From Microplitis mediator (lineage: Eukaryota; Arthropoda; Insecta; Hymenoptera; Braconidae): a DNA stretch of 64,000 nt. Shown here in pieces: positions 1 to 8,988 of the stretch (the stretch's first letter is position 1; each line of letters opens with the position of its first letter). Under the pieces are notes generated by a model. That model saw only the letters and a program-made list of their open reading frames with translations, was not told the origin of the DNA and did not search any database. Both the position numbers and the translations under genes were made by a program. The stretch spans positions 13,517,041 to 13,581,040 of the forward strand of contig NC_079974.1 of NCBI RefSeq assembly GCF_029852145.1. Reading direction: 5' to 3'.

Positions 1-1888
1 TATTCACTTTACAATAGAAATTTTGACTAATAGTCAAGCAACGCAAACAATAAATAATATTAGACTGACTATCACCCGCACGTGATAGCAAAAAAAAATA
101 AATATAAACAATTATGAAGAATAATTATTATGCGCACACATACAATTATATCACACTCTTAATCATGGATACGCAAACAGTAATAATAATCCCTTGATTT
201 CTTGTAACTAATTAACACTAGTAATAATGGCGGATAATACTTATAAATAATCTCCCCAAAATAATCACCAAGTGTGTAAAATAATAATCATATAACTGGG
301 AATAATCACAAATAATATTAAATTGTTTACCGCAACTTTAATCAAAATCAAAAAAAATACCCACTGGTGATATTGTAAATAATTGCAGAAAATACTGTCC
401 AGTAATATTCACAATATAATAATACTAAACGTAAATATCATCTATTATTTACCGTCATTCATAAGCACGGGCAATAATCATTATTAAAAAATATAAATTA
501 ATAAGTGTAAATAGTAATAATTATTTACCGCCAAAATAAACATCCGGTCACTAATAATTATTAAAAATGTAATAATAATATCAACTACAAATAATTATTT
601 ACCGTCAGTAATATATACGGTCACTAATAATTATAAAAAAAATAAATAATAATGGTATTAATTAGTTACCGACAATAATATACGGTCACCAAGAATTAAT
701 AAAACTACAAAATAATACCAATAAAATTATTAATAATTATTTACCGTCAATAACATATACGGTCACCAATAATTATTAATAACAAATCCACGTGAATATT
801 AATAATTATTTACGGTCGACAGCATATACGGCCAATAATAATTATTAATATAAAAATCATAAATTTACCCTCTAGGTTTTGGATTTAAGTTTGTCGCCGG
901 GACAACTAGTGCGCAAATATATTTATATATATTGGACGCTACTGTATGCCATGCGCTCTCTCTCACTCACACGTGAGGTATGTAATAATGGCCACCAACG
1001 CGGGACAAATTACACGCCAATGAATTAAGCACAAAGGTACTTACAGTCGTCGTTGTAGTATAGGACTCTGATTGGCTCCATTGGTGATTATTTAACGGCA
1101 AATTTAATTAATGGCCAATAATTCCAATCAATATAAATATGTAAATTGCCAGCAACTTTCCAATTATGCCAAACAGCTCAAATGGCGTCTCAATATCAAT
1201 AAATTATTTTTGGCAACAACAGCAGCACACCTTACTCTCACAACAGATTATCCACGTCTGACCATGGCAGCACGTGAGTCCCATGCCGGCACTTCGGCCG
1301 GCGCCATCTTATCATGGGTTCTCTTTCCAACCAATGGAGCACTATCTCTGTCGCATGTTAATTCACTCATTGACATCAACATGATGCAACGACTTGTTTG
1401 GCATGTAATTTGTCCCTTTCCGACCTTAAATGGCCATTCCCTTTTCCAGAGCCAATTAATAATATAATATTATAAATAAATATTCCCTTATTTTATTTAT
1501 AAACCCCGTAAATTTATTTAAATTAAATAAATTCACCGAGGCCAACTGTTGCGTTGCCGCGCATGCGCCAACCAATCAAAATAATAATAATAATAATAAT
1601 CAAATAATTAAACTAAATAAATGCGTAATTAATTATCCCGGCGGCTGTAAAATCCATCCACCAGTAAATAAAATTCAGTAATTTTTACTGATTTGGCCGC
1701 AAATTTTATCTAGTAAGTTAAACAATTAATAATAACACAGTAAATAAAATACGATAATACATAAGATAATAATAATAATAGTATGATAATAATAATAATG
1801 AATGAGACGTGCTGAGCAGCGTGTGCTGCCATCTGTTGCCCTTCTCCGACCTAATGCGAAGATGTCACGATATTTAAATATCGTGACA
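1..1888 (-). repeat. G1 3' LTR (truncated by window edge)
   Basis: This matches 9444-11331 base for base apart from two substitutions at 1865 and 1867. On the minus strand it begins with TGTCACG immediately after the purine tract. The first 26 bases (1863-1888) form a perfect palindrome, which the two substitutions break in the other LTR copy. About 455 bases of its far end lie outside the window. The open frame at 1111-1467 inside the LTR has no recognisable domain and is repeated only because the LTR is repeated. Confidence 0.95.
445..850. repeat. About 70-bp tandem subrepeats in the G1 3' LTR
   Basis: Five to six diverged units of about 70 bp each contain ATTTACCGTC, then a short spacer, then ACGGTCAC and TAATAATTATT. 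The ACCGT and ACGGT halves are inverted, so each unit can form a small hairpin or a dyad protein site. The same array is present in the 5' LTR at 9888-10293. A role as an enhancer in U3 is inference. Confidence 0.7.
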
Positions 1889-1898
1889 CCCCCCCACC
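1889..1898 (-). other. G1 polypurine tract
   Basis: Read on the minus strand, the sequence GGTGGGGGGG directly abuts the TGTCACG start of the 3' LTR. This is the expected position and composition of the plus-strand priming site, and it fixes the LTR boundary. Confidence 0.85.
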
Positions 1899-1988
1899 AG
1901 GCCGGTCTTAGCCCTATGCAAGACCTTTGGCCGAGACAACAGCAGTCTTCGCATCCATTGGCGTGCTTTTCAACCAAATACAACATTT

Positions 1989-2000
1989 ACTTACCTTCTC
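1989..2000 (-). promoter_or_regulatory. Strong 5' splice-site match in the G1 3' region
   Basis: On the minus strand the sequence is GAGAAG followed by GTAAGTAAATG, an almost ideal splice donor. It lies between ORF3 and the purine tract. Whether it is used, for example to join 3' untranslated exons or host transcripts, is unknown. Confidence 0.4.
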
Positions 2001-2361
2001 GTTCTTGCTAGGTTGGGTAAGGAATGGGTACTTGAATTAGTGTGGTACATATTTATGAAATGAATGTCAATTTAATAACGGTGAAAAATATACAATTAAA
2101 ATATTTTACCACCAACAAAAGAAAAGGAAAACTTATTAAATTAAAAAACTAATGCCCGAGTAGACGATAGCCACCATTATCAATTAAACACAACGTTGAT
2201 AATTTAACCAAAGCAATTGGATGAATATGGGCAAGTAACGAAAATAAATAAATAACATAAATAATAATGTAAGAAACAAAAAAATAAATAATAAATGAAT
2301 ATTGGAGCTTGGCTCCTCACAGCCGCTTTGTGCGGTATCTCCATGGGCCCCCCGGTTACGC

Positions 2362-2886
2362 TCAATGTTCGTCCAACCGGTATCGGCGAATGACTGCCTG
2401 ATCCCACGTAAACTTTGGGAGCCGAGGCAACGCCCACAATTGCTCCGAAATGGTGCGTCGGCAGACGCGGCAACGTTGGTTGCTCATTCGCACATTGCAA
2501 CACACCATACACATTCCTCGCGCCGCCAAGCGCGCCCTTCCGTGCGGTCCGTGACACACGTCGGTGTCAAAGAACCACACGCACTCATCGCAAAACGGCT
2601 TGATGTGCGATGGTGGATTGGTACACTGACGCGCTGTGTGCCCCCATGCACTACAGCGAGCACAACCCTCCGTGATAACTCGCGCCGCCCACTGGTGTCT
2701 CCATAAGGTTACTTGTTGCCGGAACATCAAGCCCACCTCCATTCTCCATTCCGGGGTACCAGGTGTAATGCTGGCCCGGACAAATTCCGGTCGACGGAAT
2801 CTCAGCACGGCTTCCGCCACCGCTTTTTGCTGCTCCGTCAAGGATGGCACCGCTATCCCATAGTGCACCCAATTGCGTGCACACAT
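2362..2886 (-). CDS. G1 ORF3, zinc-finger protein in the env position
   Basis: This 174-residue frame lies between pol and the 3' LTR, where errantiviruses carry env. It has no signal peptide or membrane segment. A retroviral-type knuckle is visible (C-x2-C-x4-H-x4-C, CARCSAWGHTARQC, around residue 90). It is followed by at least three further CxxC or CxC groups, suggesting one or two more zinc sites. The remainder is basic and Arg-rich. The ATG is preceded by a good splice acceptor (CCTTTTACAG), so it is probably translated from a spliced RNA. I infer nucleic-acid binding. I do not recognise a named family. The frame is open in a young element, which argues that it is kept. Confidence 0.6.
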   Translation of the reverse strand: MCARNWVHYGIAVPSLTEQQKAVAEAVLRFRRPEFVRASITPGTPEWRMEVGLMFRQQVTLWRHQWAARVITEGCARCSAWGHTARQCTNPPSHIKPFCDECVWFFDTDVCHGPHGRARLAARGMCMVCCNVRMSNQRCRVCRRTISEQLWALPRLPKFTWDQAVIRRYRLDEH

Positions 2887-2900
2887 CAAATCTGTAAAAG
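2887..2900 (-). promoter_or_regulatory. Putative 3' splice site before G1 ORF3
   Basis: The minus strand reads CCTTTTACAG, then ATTTG, then the ORF3 ATG. A pyrimidine-rich stretch ending in CAG a few bases before the start codon is the layout of a spliced subgenomic acceptor. A candidate donor, ACT/GTAAGTACC, lies in the 5' LTR at about 10487. Confidence 0.45.
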
Positions 2901-3078
2901 GTGTTAAGTCAATTTCCTTTCAGGTCACCCCAAAGCAGTCTATCAGAGAAGCAGTAACAGTAAACAGTACCCATGGTGAGAGCAGGGTAGAGAATAGAGT
3001 AAGCAATAGATAAGAGTCAAAGCGATAGATAAAGAGCTAAATAGATAGAATAGATAGAAACAGGCCATTGGAGAGTCA

Positions 3079-6000
3079 TTAACTGACCGTCAAGATAGCG
3101 TCCATAGACACTAGCGCAACTGAATTTTCTACCGATTGAACCACATTCTCCGACCGCTTGAACAATTTCAACAACTTGATGTGACTACGACCCACGAGCT
3201 TACCATCAAGTGTTTTCAATTCAACTATGACCGGAGTGACCACCTTATCAACCACCAATGGACCGACAAACCTTGGAGCCAACTTACCGACCACCTGATC
3301 ACACTTTTTGGACAGAACTTTGTTTGGACGATAAACGAGATCACCGACTTCAAAAACCCCCACTCGGCGAGTTTTATTATAGTGTTTCGCATACCTGTCC
3401 GATGCTTGACGTATGTTTTGGTTGACTACGTCCCTTAGTTCAACCATTCGGTCCATACGAGCTACCCACGAAGACCGGTCCACATTATCGTTGATAGTGA
3501 TGGCATCATTATCATGTCCATAGCATCTTATTGGACACGGGTCTCGACCAAAGTTGAGAAAAGCTGGGCTCACTCCCAGACTTTCGTGACTGGCCGTATT
3601 GTACGCAAACTGGAACTCGTATATATATTTATCCCACTCCCGATGGTCGTCTTCCAAATAGCTCATGATCATGGTCTTGATATTACGGTTCACCCGTTCC
3701 ACTGGGTTAGCCTGTGCATGGTATGGCGGAGTGGTCATGTGTTGTATTCCAGATTCCTCGATAACAGCTTGTACATCTCTATTCAAGTACTCACGTCCAT
3801 TATCGGTCCAAAACACCTTTGGAGTACCCCACCGGTTCAGTATGGCTTGTTTGAAGCTGTTTGCGACTGTCTTACCGTTGGCGGCTCTCACTGGGACACA
3901 CTCAATCCAACGGGTGTACAAATCTTCGAAAATGATCAAATAAGCAAACCCAGACTTCGACCGAGTGAACGACATGGTGTCTGCAGCTACCACTTCCCAT
4001 GGTTCCATTGGTGCTCTGGTTTCCATCAAACCAAGCGGTTTTTGCTGAACTGGTTTCGACGCAATACAAGTTTCGCACTCAGACACATAATGACGTATGT
4101 CTTTAGACATCCCCGGCCAATAATATCGCGCCTTCACACGTTCCAAAGTCTTGCGGATTCCCAGGTGACCTGATTGAGGATGGTCATGGGCCTGTTGCAA
4201 TACCCACCATTTATCCTTTGGAGGTACCACCAGTTTCCAAATCACATCATCGTTGGCAACCAGACCTTCCATTGGCGCGGGTACTTGCTTATACAACCGC
4301 CCATTATCATACCGATAGCCAGGCACGGAATCCGAGTCATTTTCCAGCAGTTGGCATTTTTCGGTGTACCAATCATCCTCGGTGTCCTCGTTCAGCACAT
4401 TTAAGTCCTCTGGTGCTTCGGTTTCATCCTCGAAACGACGGGATAAAGCATCCGGGGCTTCATTTTCCGACCCACGGCGGTATTCGATCCGCATGTCATA
4501 CTCGGATAATTCCAGAGCCCATCTGGCTAACTTTCCTGTGGGGTCCCGTGTATTCATTAACCAACGGAGGCTGGAATGATCTGTCACCACCGTGAATGTA
4601 TATCCCTCCAGATACGGACGAAACTTTCTCACTGCCCACACCACAGCAAGGCACTCTTTTTCTGTGGTGCTGTAGTTGGCTTCCGCTGGAGTTAAAGATT
4701 TACTGGCACAGGCAATTAGTTGTTCTTTGTCCTCTTCACGTTGGACCAGCACTGCACCCAATCCCGATTGACTAGCATCGGTGTACAACACAAATGGTAA
4801 AGAATAATCAGGCGTACTCAGAACTGGTGCCTCTACCAGAGCCTGTTTCAATGCCTGGAATGAAGCTTCCTCAACTTCAGTCCACTTCCACTGGGTGTTT
4901 TTGCGTGTCAACCTGAATAGAGGTCCAGCTACACAGGCGACGTTTTTGAGGTGACGGTGGTACCAATTAATCATTCCATTGAATCGTCTGACTTGTTTAA
5001 CATTCTTTGGCGTTGGATAATTCACGATGGGCTCAATTTTCTCCGGATCTGGTCTCAACCCGTCCTTGTCCAACAGGAAACCCAAAAATCGAGCCTGAGA
5101 TTGGCAGAATTTACTCTTCTCGAAATTCAGAGTAAACCCTGCCTCTCGTATCCGCTTCAGAACTTCAGCCAATACTTCCAAGTGCTTTTCAAACGTCGGA
5201 GTGATCACAATAATGTCATCCAGATACGCTGCAGCGTATGGTTTTAAATCTGGAGTGATTATCCGATCAATTCCCCGCTGGAAGGTCGCTGGTGCGTTGC
5301 ACAAGCCCATTGGCATCCTCTTATACTGATAGAGGCCTCTACCAGGTACCCAGAATGCTGTAAATGGCCGACATTGTTCCGTCAACAGGATCTGATAGTA
5401 CGCAGAATTCATATCAATGGTTGAGATGTAATGAGCTTCACCACAGCCATCCAATACTTCATGTATCGGAGGTGAACGATAGGTGTCGCGTTCTGTCACT
5501 GCATTGACATCTCTGAAATCCACACACATTCGGTATTTTCCATTGGGTCTTTTTACCATCACCGGTTGACTCAGCCATTCTGACGACGCCGCTGGTTCGA
5601 TGATGTCCTCGGTCACCATTTGATCCACGATTTCCTGCATGGCTTCCAAAACCACTGGAGATCGTCGGTAGACACGCTGTTTGACTGGTTTATGATCTTT
5701 CAGCCTGATGTCATGCTCGACCAAGTGAGTCAGACCCAGCCCCGGGGTCATCAGACTCTTCTGGTGGTCAATGAACTGCTGTAACTGCTTTGTTTCACCA
5801 TCAGTCAGCTCTTGTAGTGCACCGAATGCCTTACGAGGGCTAGTTGACGTTTCCCGAGTCAACTGATGCCACTCGCCATCACGTATACGCCACAAATTTC
5901 GTTGTAGGTCCAACTGCATTTGGAAATGATCAATGAAATTCATCCCAATCAAATTTAGCGATCCCAGTCGTGGTATGTAATGTATTGGAAATGTCACTTC

Positions 6001-6573
6001 TTCAACATTATCCAATGTAAATACCGGTCCAATCACACCTCCACTCACATCGGTGGTATGATTGGCCATGCCAAATCTGGTAGGAGTCTCTTCCACCATG
6101 AATGGACACCCTGAATCCATCAATTCTCTGGCAAAAGACCCAAATGCAGTGGTTTTAGCCCCAGTGTCGATAATTGCAATTCTGGACCTTCCTGCAACAC
6201 TTATCGAAACCATTGGTCGCGCATGCCCAGTTTTGAACCGCCAGAACCCATTGGAGACATGTGAATCAGCCAATTCCCGCCTCATGTGCATCGCTAGCAG
6301 ATCATCAGTCAACACATCCATGGTAGCGTCCAATTCCTGAGCTAAACCCGCACTAGATGGTTGACTGATGGCGTGTACCTCGACCTGGACACAGATACGG
6401 TGCTGTTGATGGTCTGGTTGAGGGATTACCACGCTATGAGAACCGTCACCCTCTATTGACGGCCCGCATTGGCGTTTTTTGGCTGCATGGATCTCGGTGG
6501 ACACTGGCAAGTCACCGCTGTCTTGCCCACTGCCCCACATCTCGGACACACGTCGCGATGAGGCTCCCGACAA
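3079..6573 (-). CDS. pol: G1 Pol polyprotein (PR-RT-RNase H-integrase)
   Basis: The 1164-residue frame is uninterrupted. Domains in order: aspartic protease with DTG at residues 136-138; reverse transcriptase with YLDD at 450-453; RNase H with TDAS near 598, the E of EKECLAV near 639 and TDHSSL near 664; integrase with its H2C2 zinc module (H796/H803, C833/C836) and catalytic D865, D924 and E959; and a GPY/F-like segment (RFVGPLVV) near the C terminus. All key residues are present. It overlaps gag by 121 bases in the -1 frame. Expression is therefore expected by -1 frameshifting, and the ATG at 6573 is probably not the real start. It makes the cDNA and inserts it into the genome. Confidence 0.95.
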   Translation of the reverse strand: MSGASSRRVSEMWGSGQDSGDLPVSTEIHAAKKRQCGPSIEGDGSHSVVIPQPDHQQHRICVQVEVHAISQPSSAGLAQELDATMDVLTDDLLAMHMRRELADSHVSNGFWRFKTGHARPMVSISVAGRSRIAIIDTGAKTTAFGSFARELMDSGCPFMVEETPTRFGMANHTTDVSGGVIGPVFTLDNVEEVTFPIHYIPRLGSLNLIGMNFIDHFQMQLDLQRNLWRIRDGEWHQLTRETSTSPRKAFGALQELTDGETKQLQQFIDHQKSLMTPGLGLTHLVEHDIRLKDHKPVKQRVYRRSPVVLEAMQEIVDQMVTEDIIEPAASSEWLSQPVMVKRPNGKYRMCVDFRDVNAVTERDTYRSPPIHEVLDGCGEAHYISTIDMNSAYYQILLTEQCRPFTAFWVPGRGLYQYKRMPMGLCNAPATFQRGIDRIITPDLKPYAAAYLDDIIVITPTFEKHLEVLAEVLKRIREAGFTLNFEKSKFCQSQARFLGFLLDKDGLRPDPEKIEPIVNYPTPKNVKQVRRFNGMINWYHRHLKNVACVAGPLFRLTRKNTQWKWTEVEEASFQALKQALVEAPVLSTPDYSLPFVLYTDASQSGLGAVLVQREEDKEQLIACASKSLTPAEANYSTTEKECLAVVWAVRKFRPYLEGYTFTVVTDHSSLRWLMNTRDPTGKLARWALELSEYDMRIEYRRGSENEAPDALSRRFEDETEAPEDLNVLNEDTEDDWYTEKCQLLENDSDSVPGYRYDNGRLYKQVPAPMEGLVANDDVIWKLVVPPKDKWWVLQQAHDHPQSGHLGIRKTLERVKARYYWPGMSKDIRHYVSECETCIASKPVQQKPLGLMETRAPMEPWEVVAADTMSFTRSKSGFAYLIIFEDLYTRWIECVPVRAANGKTVANSFKQAILNRWGTPKVFWTDNGREYLNRDVQAVIEESGIQHMTTPPYHAQANPVERVNRNIKTMIMSYLEDDHREWDKYIYEFQFAYNTASHESLGVSPAFLNFGRDPCPIRCYGHDNDAITINDNVDRSSWVARMDRMVELRDVVNQNIRQASDRYAKHYNKTRRVGVFEVGDLVYRPNKVLSKKCDQVVGKLAPRFVGPLVVDKVVTPVIVELKTLDGKLVGRSHIKLLKLFKRSENVVQSVENSVALVSMDAILTVS

Positions 6574-8765
6574 TCATAACTGAGGTGTTGTAAAGACCCA
6601 CAGTTAAAACAGAATCGCGGTCGACGGAATGATGGTGCTCGAGGATTCAAATTTCCCGGGCCCCGAGACGTCGACGGATTCCCCGGGACGTTTCCACCAG
6701 GTACCATTGGTGGATTTTGCTGTGCATTAGGCCTTACAGGTGGCATGTTTGGTCCTGACGGCATGTCAAGCTTGACTGCGTTTCCCACTGGTGCCAATTC
6801 TGGGTCAGGACCGTCTTGTCTGTCCCGTTTCCTGGACTTTCTGGACTTCTTGGATGTTGGCTTTCCCACTGGTGGTGTTTGTTTATCCGACTCACCAGAT
6901 CCATGATCAGATACCGCATGAAGTAACCCTTTATGGTCACGGGGTTGTTTGGGTCCATAAGCATATGAACACTCTTTTACATATGCTTCCTCCCGTGGTG
7001 GTGGTGCACGTCGAGTCTTAGCAGCTCGCCATTTTTCCTCTAGACGAGTTGCTTCGTGCAGTAACGAGGAATACGTCTCAAATTTACCCGCTGGGCAATG
7101 ATCCCAGAACTCGGGTCGTAATCCTTGGCATGCTCGACGTACTTGTCGAGATTCATCTGGAGGGTGACGTAGTCGAGAATACAGACTCTGCAAACAGATT
7201 AAATAATTTCGAGACGATTCCTTTTCCCCTTGGTTTCGTGCCCGAATATCTGCTTTGATCTCCCGCTGGCGCCTTCCACCAGTAAACCACGTACGGAACT
7301 CATCTTTGAACTGTTCCCACCGCGTCCACCGTTCGAAATTTGCTGAACACCACGTTGCCGCAACACCGGTAAATACCTCTGGCAGAACTGCCAACCGATC
7401 CTCGTGACGGATGCCAGCACTTCGCATTAGCACTGACAACCGCCTCAGAAACTCGTCACCAGTCATGGAACCATCTCCAGCAAAAGACAGCTTCCAATTG
7501 CGAGCAATTGCTCCATAATCTCGATCCCGACCATGAGATCTTGACCTTGAACGTCGGTCGGCCCTCTGGCTGGCATAAGAATCATTTGAAGACCATGATG
7601 GACTACCACTGGAGTCAGAATCGTCCCCATGGTCTGATGGCCGCCCATGGTGTGGCTGGTGGGTAGCCCCATGGCCACGATTTGGTGTTGGTGGCCAATG
7701 TACATGTACGTTGGACGCTGATGTCGTACATGCTGGTGGTACCATGCTCATTTGAGGCCCACACGCATTTACTGTTTGAGTATTGGCCCTCAAACCGCCC
7801 ATTGGCCCCGATGTCGTATGTATGGCACTTAGGTAGGATGGCATGGTTGCAGCTACACAGCTGCGAATTGGTGACGACGCCCGGAATGGATCCAACGGGC
7901 GTGATGCGATTGCTGATGACGTGCCAGCAGTTATGTTTGACAACATGGTCGTGATTCGGGTCTCGAACACCCTTAATATCTCCACGACATCCCGATGGGT
8001 CGCAACTGCGTCCATTGGGGATTGCTGCTGCACTCCTTGAGCTACCGTTACCGTTGGGGTACTGGTTACCGGCACAGTTGGCGTTCCAGTCGTTGTAGGA
8101 GGGTGGGAATGAATCCCCATGGAGTGCAATCGATCCATGATTGCCAAATCATCCCGTTCACGACCAACAGCTGATTCCCTCATCAGCTCGTCCACCAATG
8201 GGTCCCACAAGACATCCTTGCCATCATCCCGGTCCATCAACCGTCTGACCCGGTCACGTATCACACTATCGGACCCATGGTGATTCAACCACCGACTGCG
8301 CAAGTACTCTCGCAGCGCTGAAACGTCGACGTATTCTGGAATTGTATCAGTTCCCGCCGGAATTTCATCCACCGCTGGGCTCCATCTCACATTGATGGCA
8401 CCCAGCGCCCTCTGATGGTATCGATTCAATCGATTTCGCAAAACCAGTGGTGACCCAAAAGTCGACAACCCAAAACTGGCCAGTACCATTTTGAGTCTCG
8501 AAGGTGGTTGGTCCATCAACCACGTGAGTTCAGACGGTGGTAGGGTACTATCACTCTCCTGATCATCGTTGTCTTCCACCGTCGTCGTGTCATCGTGCTC
8601 CTGACGGCCCGCGGCTCGCAATTCATCGCCCAATGGTGTGGTGGTTGGAGGATGACTCGCGTTTTGTCGCTCTTGTGGTGGATCATCCTCGTTTCCCCCA
8701 CGCATTCGCTGACCTTCAGCCAATAACGCACTCGATTTGTCCCAAATCTCGCGCCACGAATCCAT
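6453..8765 (-). CDS. gag: G1 Gag capsid polyprotein
   Basis: This 770-residue frame starts at the ATG 206 bases downstream of the primer site. It ends 19 bases past the frameshift heptamer. The N-terminal half is acidic and then Ser/Thr/Pro-rich; a central region contains an RS-rich stretch and a retrotransposon Gag-like helical segment (around SFAGDGSMTGDEFLRRL). The C terminus is basic with a zinc knuckle, C-x2-C-x4-H-x4-C (CFNCGSLQHLSYDC). A second knuckle follows (CPRCGAVGKTAVTC) in which the His is replaced by Lys, so it may not bind zinc normally. It should form the cytoplasmic particle that packages the element RNA. Confidence 0.92.
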   Translation of the reverse strand: MDSWREIWDKSSALLAEGQRMRGGNEDDPPQERQNASHPPTTTPLGDELRAAGRQEHDDTTTVEDNDDQESDSTLPPSELTWLMDQPPSRLKMVLASFGLSTFGSPLVLRNRLNRYHQRALGAINVRWSPAVDEIPAGTDTIPEYVDVSALREYLRSRWLNHHGSDSVIRDRVRRLMDRDDGKDVLWDPLVDELMRESAVGRERDDLAIMDRLHSMGIHSHPPTTTGTPTVPVTSTPTVTVAQGVQQQSPMDAVATHRDVVEILRVFETRITTMLSNITAGTSSAIASRPLDPFRASSPIRSCVAATMPSYLSAIHTTSGPMGGLRANTQTVNACGPQMSMVPPACTTSASNVHVHWPPTPNRGHGATHQPHHGRPSDHGDDSDSSGSPSWSSNDSYASQRADRRSRSRSHGRDRDYGAIARNWKLSFAGDGSMTGDEFLRRLSVLMRSAGIRHEDRLAVLPEVFTGVAATWCSANFERWTRWEQFKDEFRTWFTGGRRQREIKADIRARNQGEKESSRNYLICLQSLYSRLRHPPDESRQVRRACQGLRPEFWDHCPAGKFETYSSLLHEATRLEEKWRAAKTRRAPPPREEAYVKECSYAYGPKQPRDHKGLLHAVSDHGSGESDKQTPPVGKPTSKKSRKSRKRDRQDGPDPELAPVGNAVKLDMPSGPNMPPVRPNAQQNPPMVPGGNVPGNPSTSRGPGNLNPRAPSFRRPRFCFNCGSLQHLSYDCREPHRDVCPRCGAVGKTAVTCQCPPRSMQPKNANAGRQ
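6474..6480 (-). promoter_or_regulatory. G1 gag-pol -1 ribosomal frameshift heptamer
   Basis: In the gag frame the minus strand reads CCA AAA AAC, that is A-AAA-AAC, a canonical -1 slippery heptamer. Pol is open in the -1 frame through this point, and gag stops 19 bases downstream. Confidence 0.85.
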
Positions 8766-8970
8766 TTTTGATTATAAATAAATAATACACGATAAATTAA
8801 TACAACAGCCACGATGTATCACCCGCAAACAAAATAAATAAATTACCCGGAAACAACAAAATAGATTATATACTCGGAAACGACAACCGAAATCTCTCAA
8901 TGCGATCCAAATCTCCGCACCAAAACCTGAAACTTCAAAAATCAAACCGTACGATTTCAATGGCTCCCTG

Positions 8971-8988
8971 GCCCCACGTTGGGCGCCA
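8971..8988 (-). other. G1 primer-binding site, tRNA-Lys(CUU)-like
   Basis: The minus strand reads TGGCGCCCAACGTGGGGC, complementary to the 3' end of tRNA-Lys(CUU) including CCA. It directly abuts the end of the 5' LTR, with no spacer. Confidence 0.9.

Noticed and set aside
1111..1467. 118-codon open frame repeated identically at 10554-10910
   Set aside because: It lies inside both LTRs of G1, so identity reflects LTR duplication. There is no domain and no independent coding evidence.
3514..4173. 219-codon open frame on the plus strand
   Set aside because: It is antisense to the integrase part of the intact G1 pol and reads as a shadow of it.
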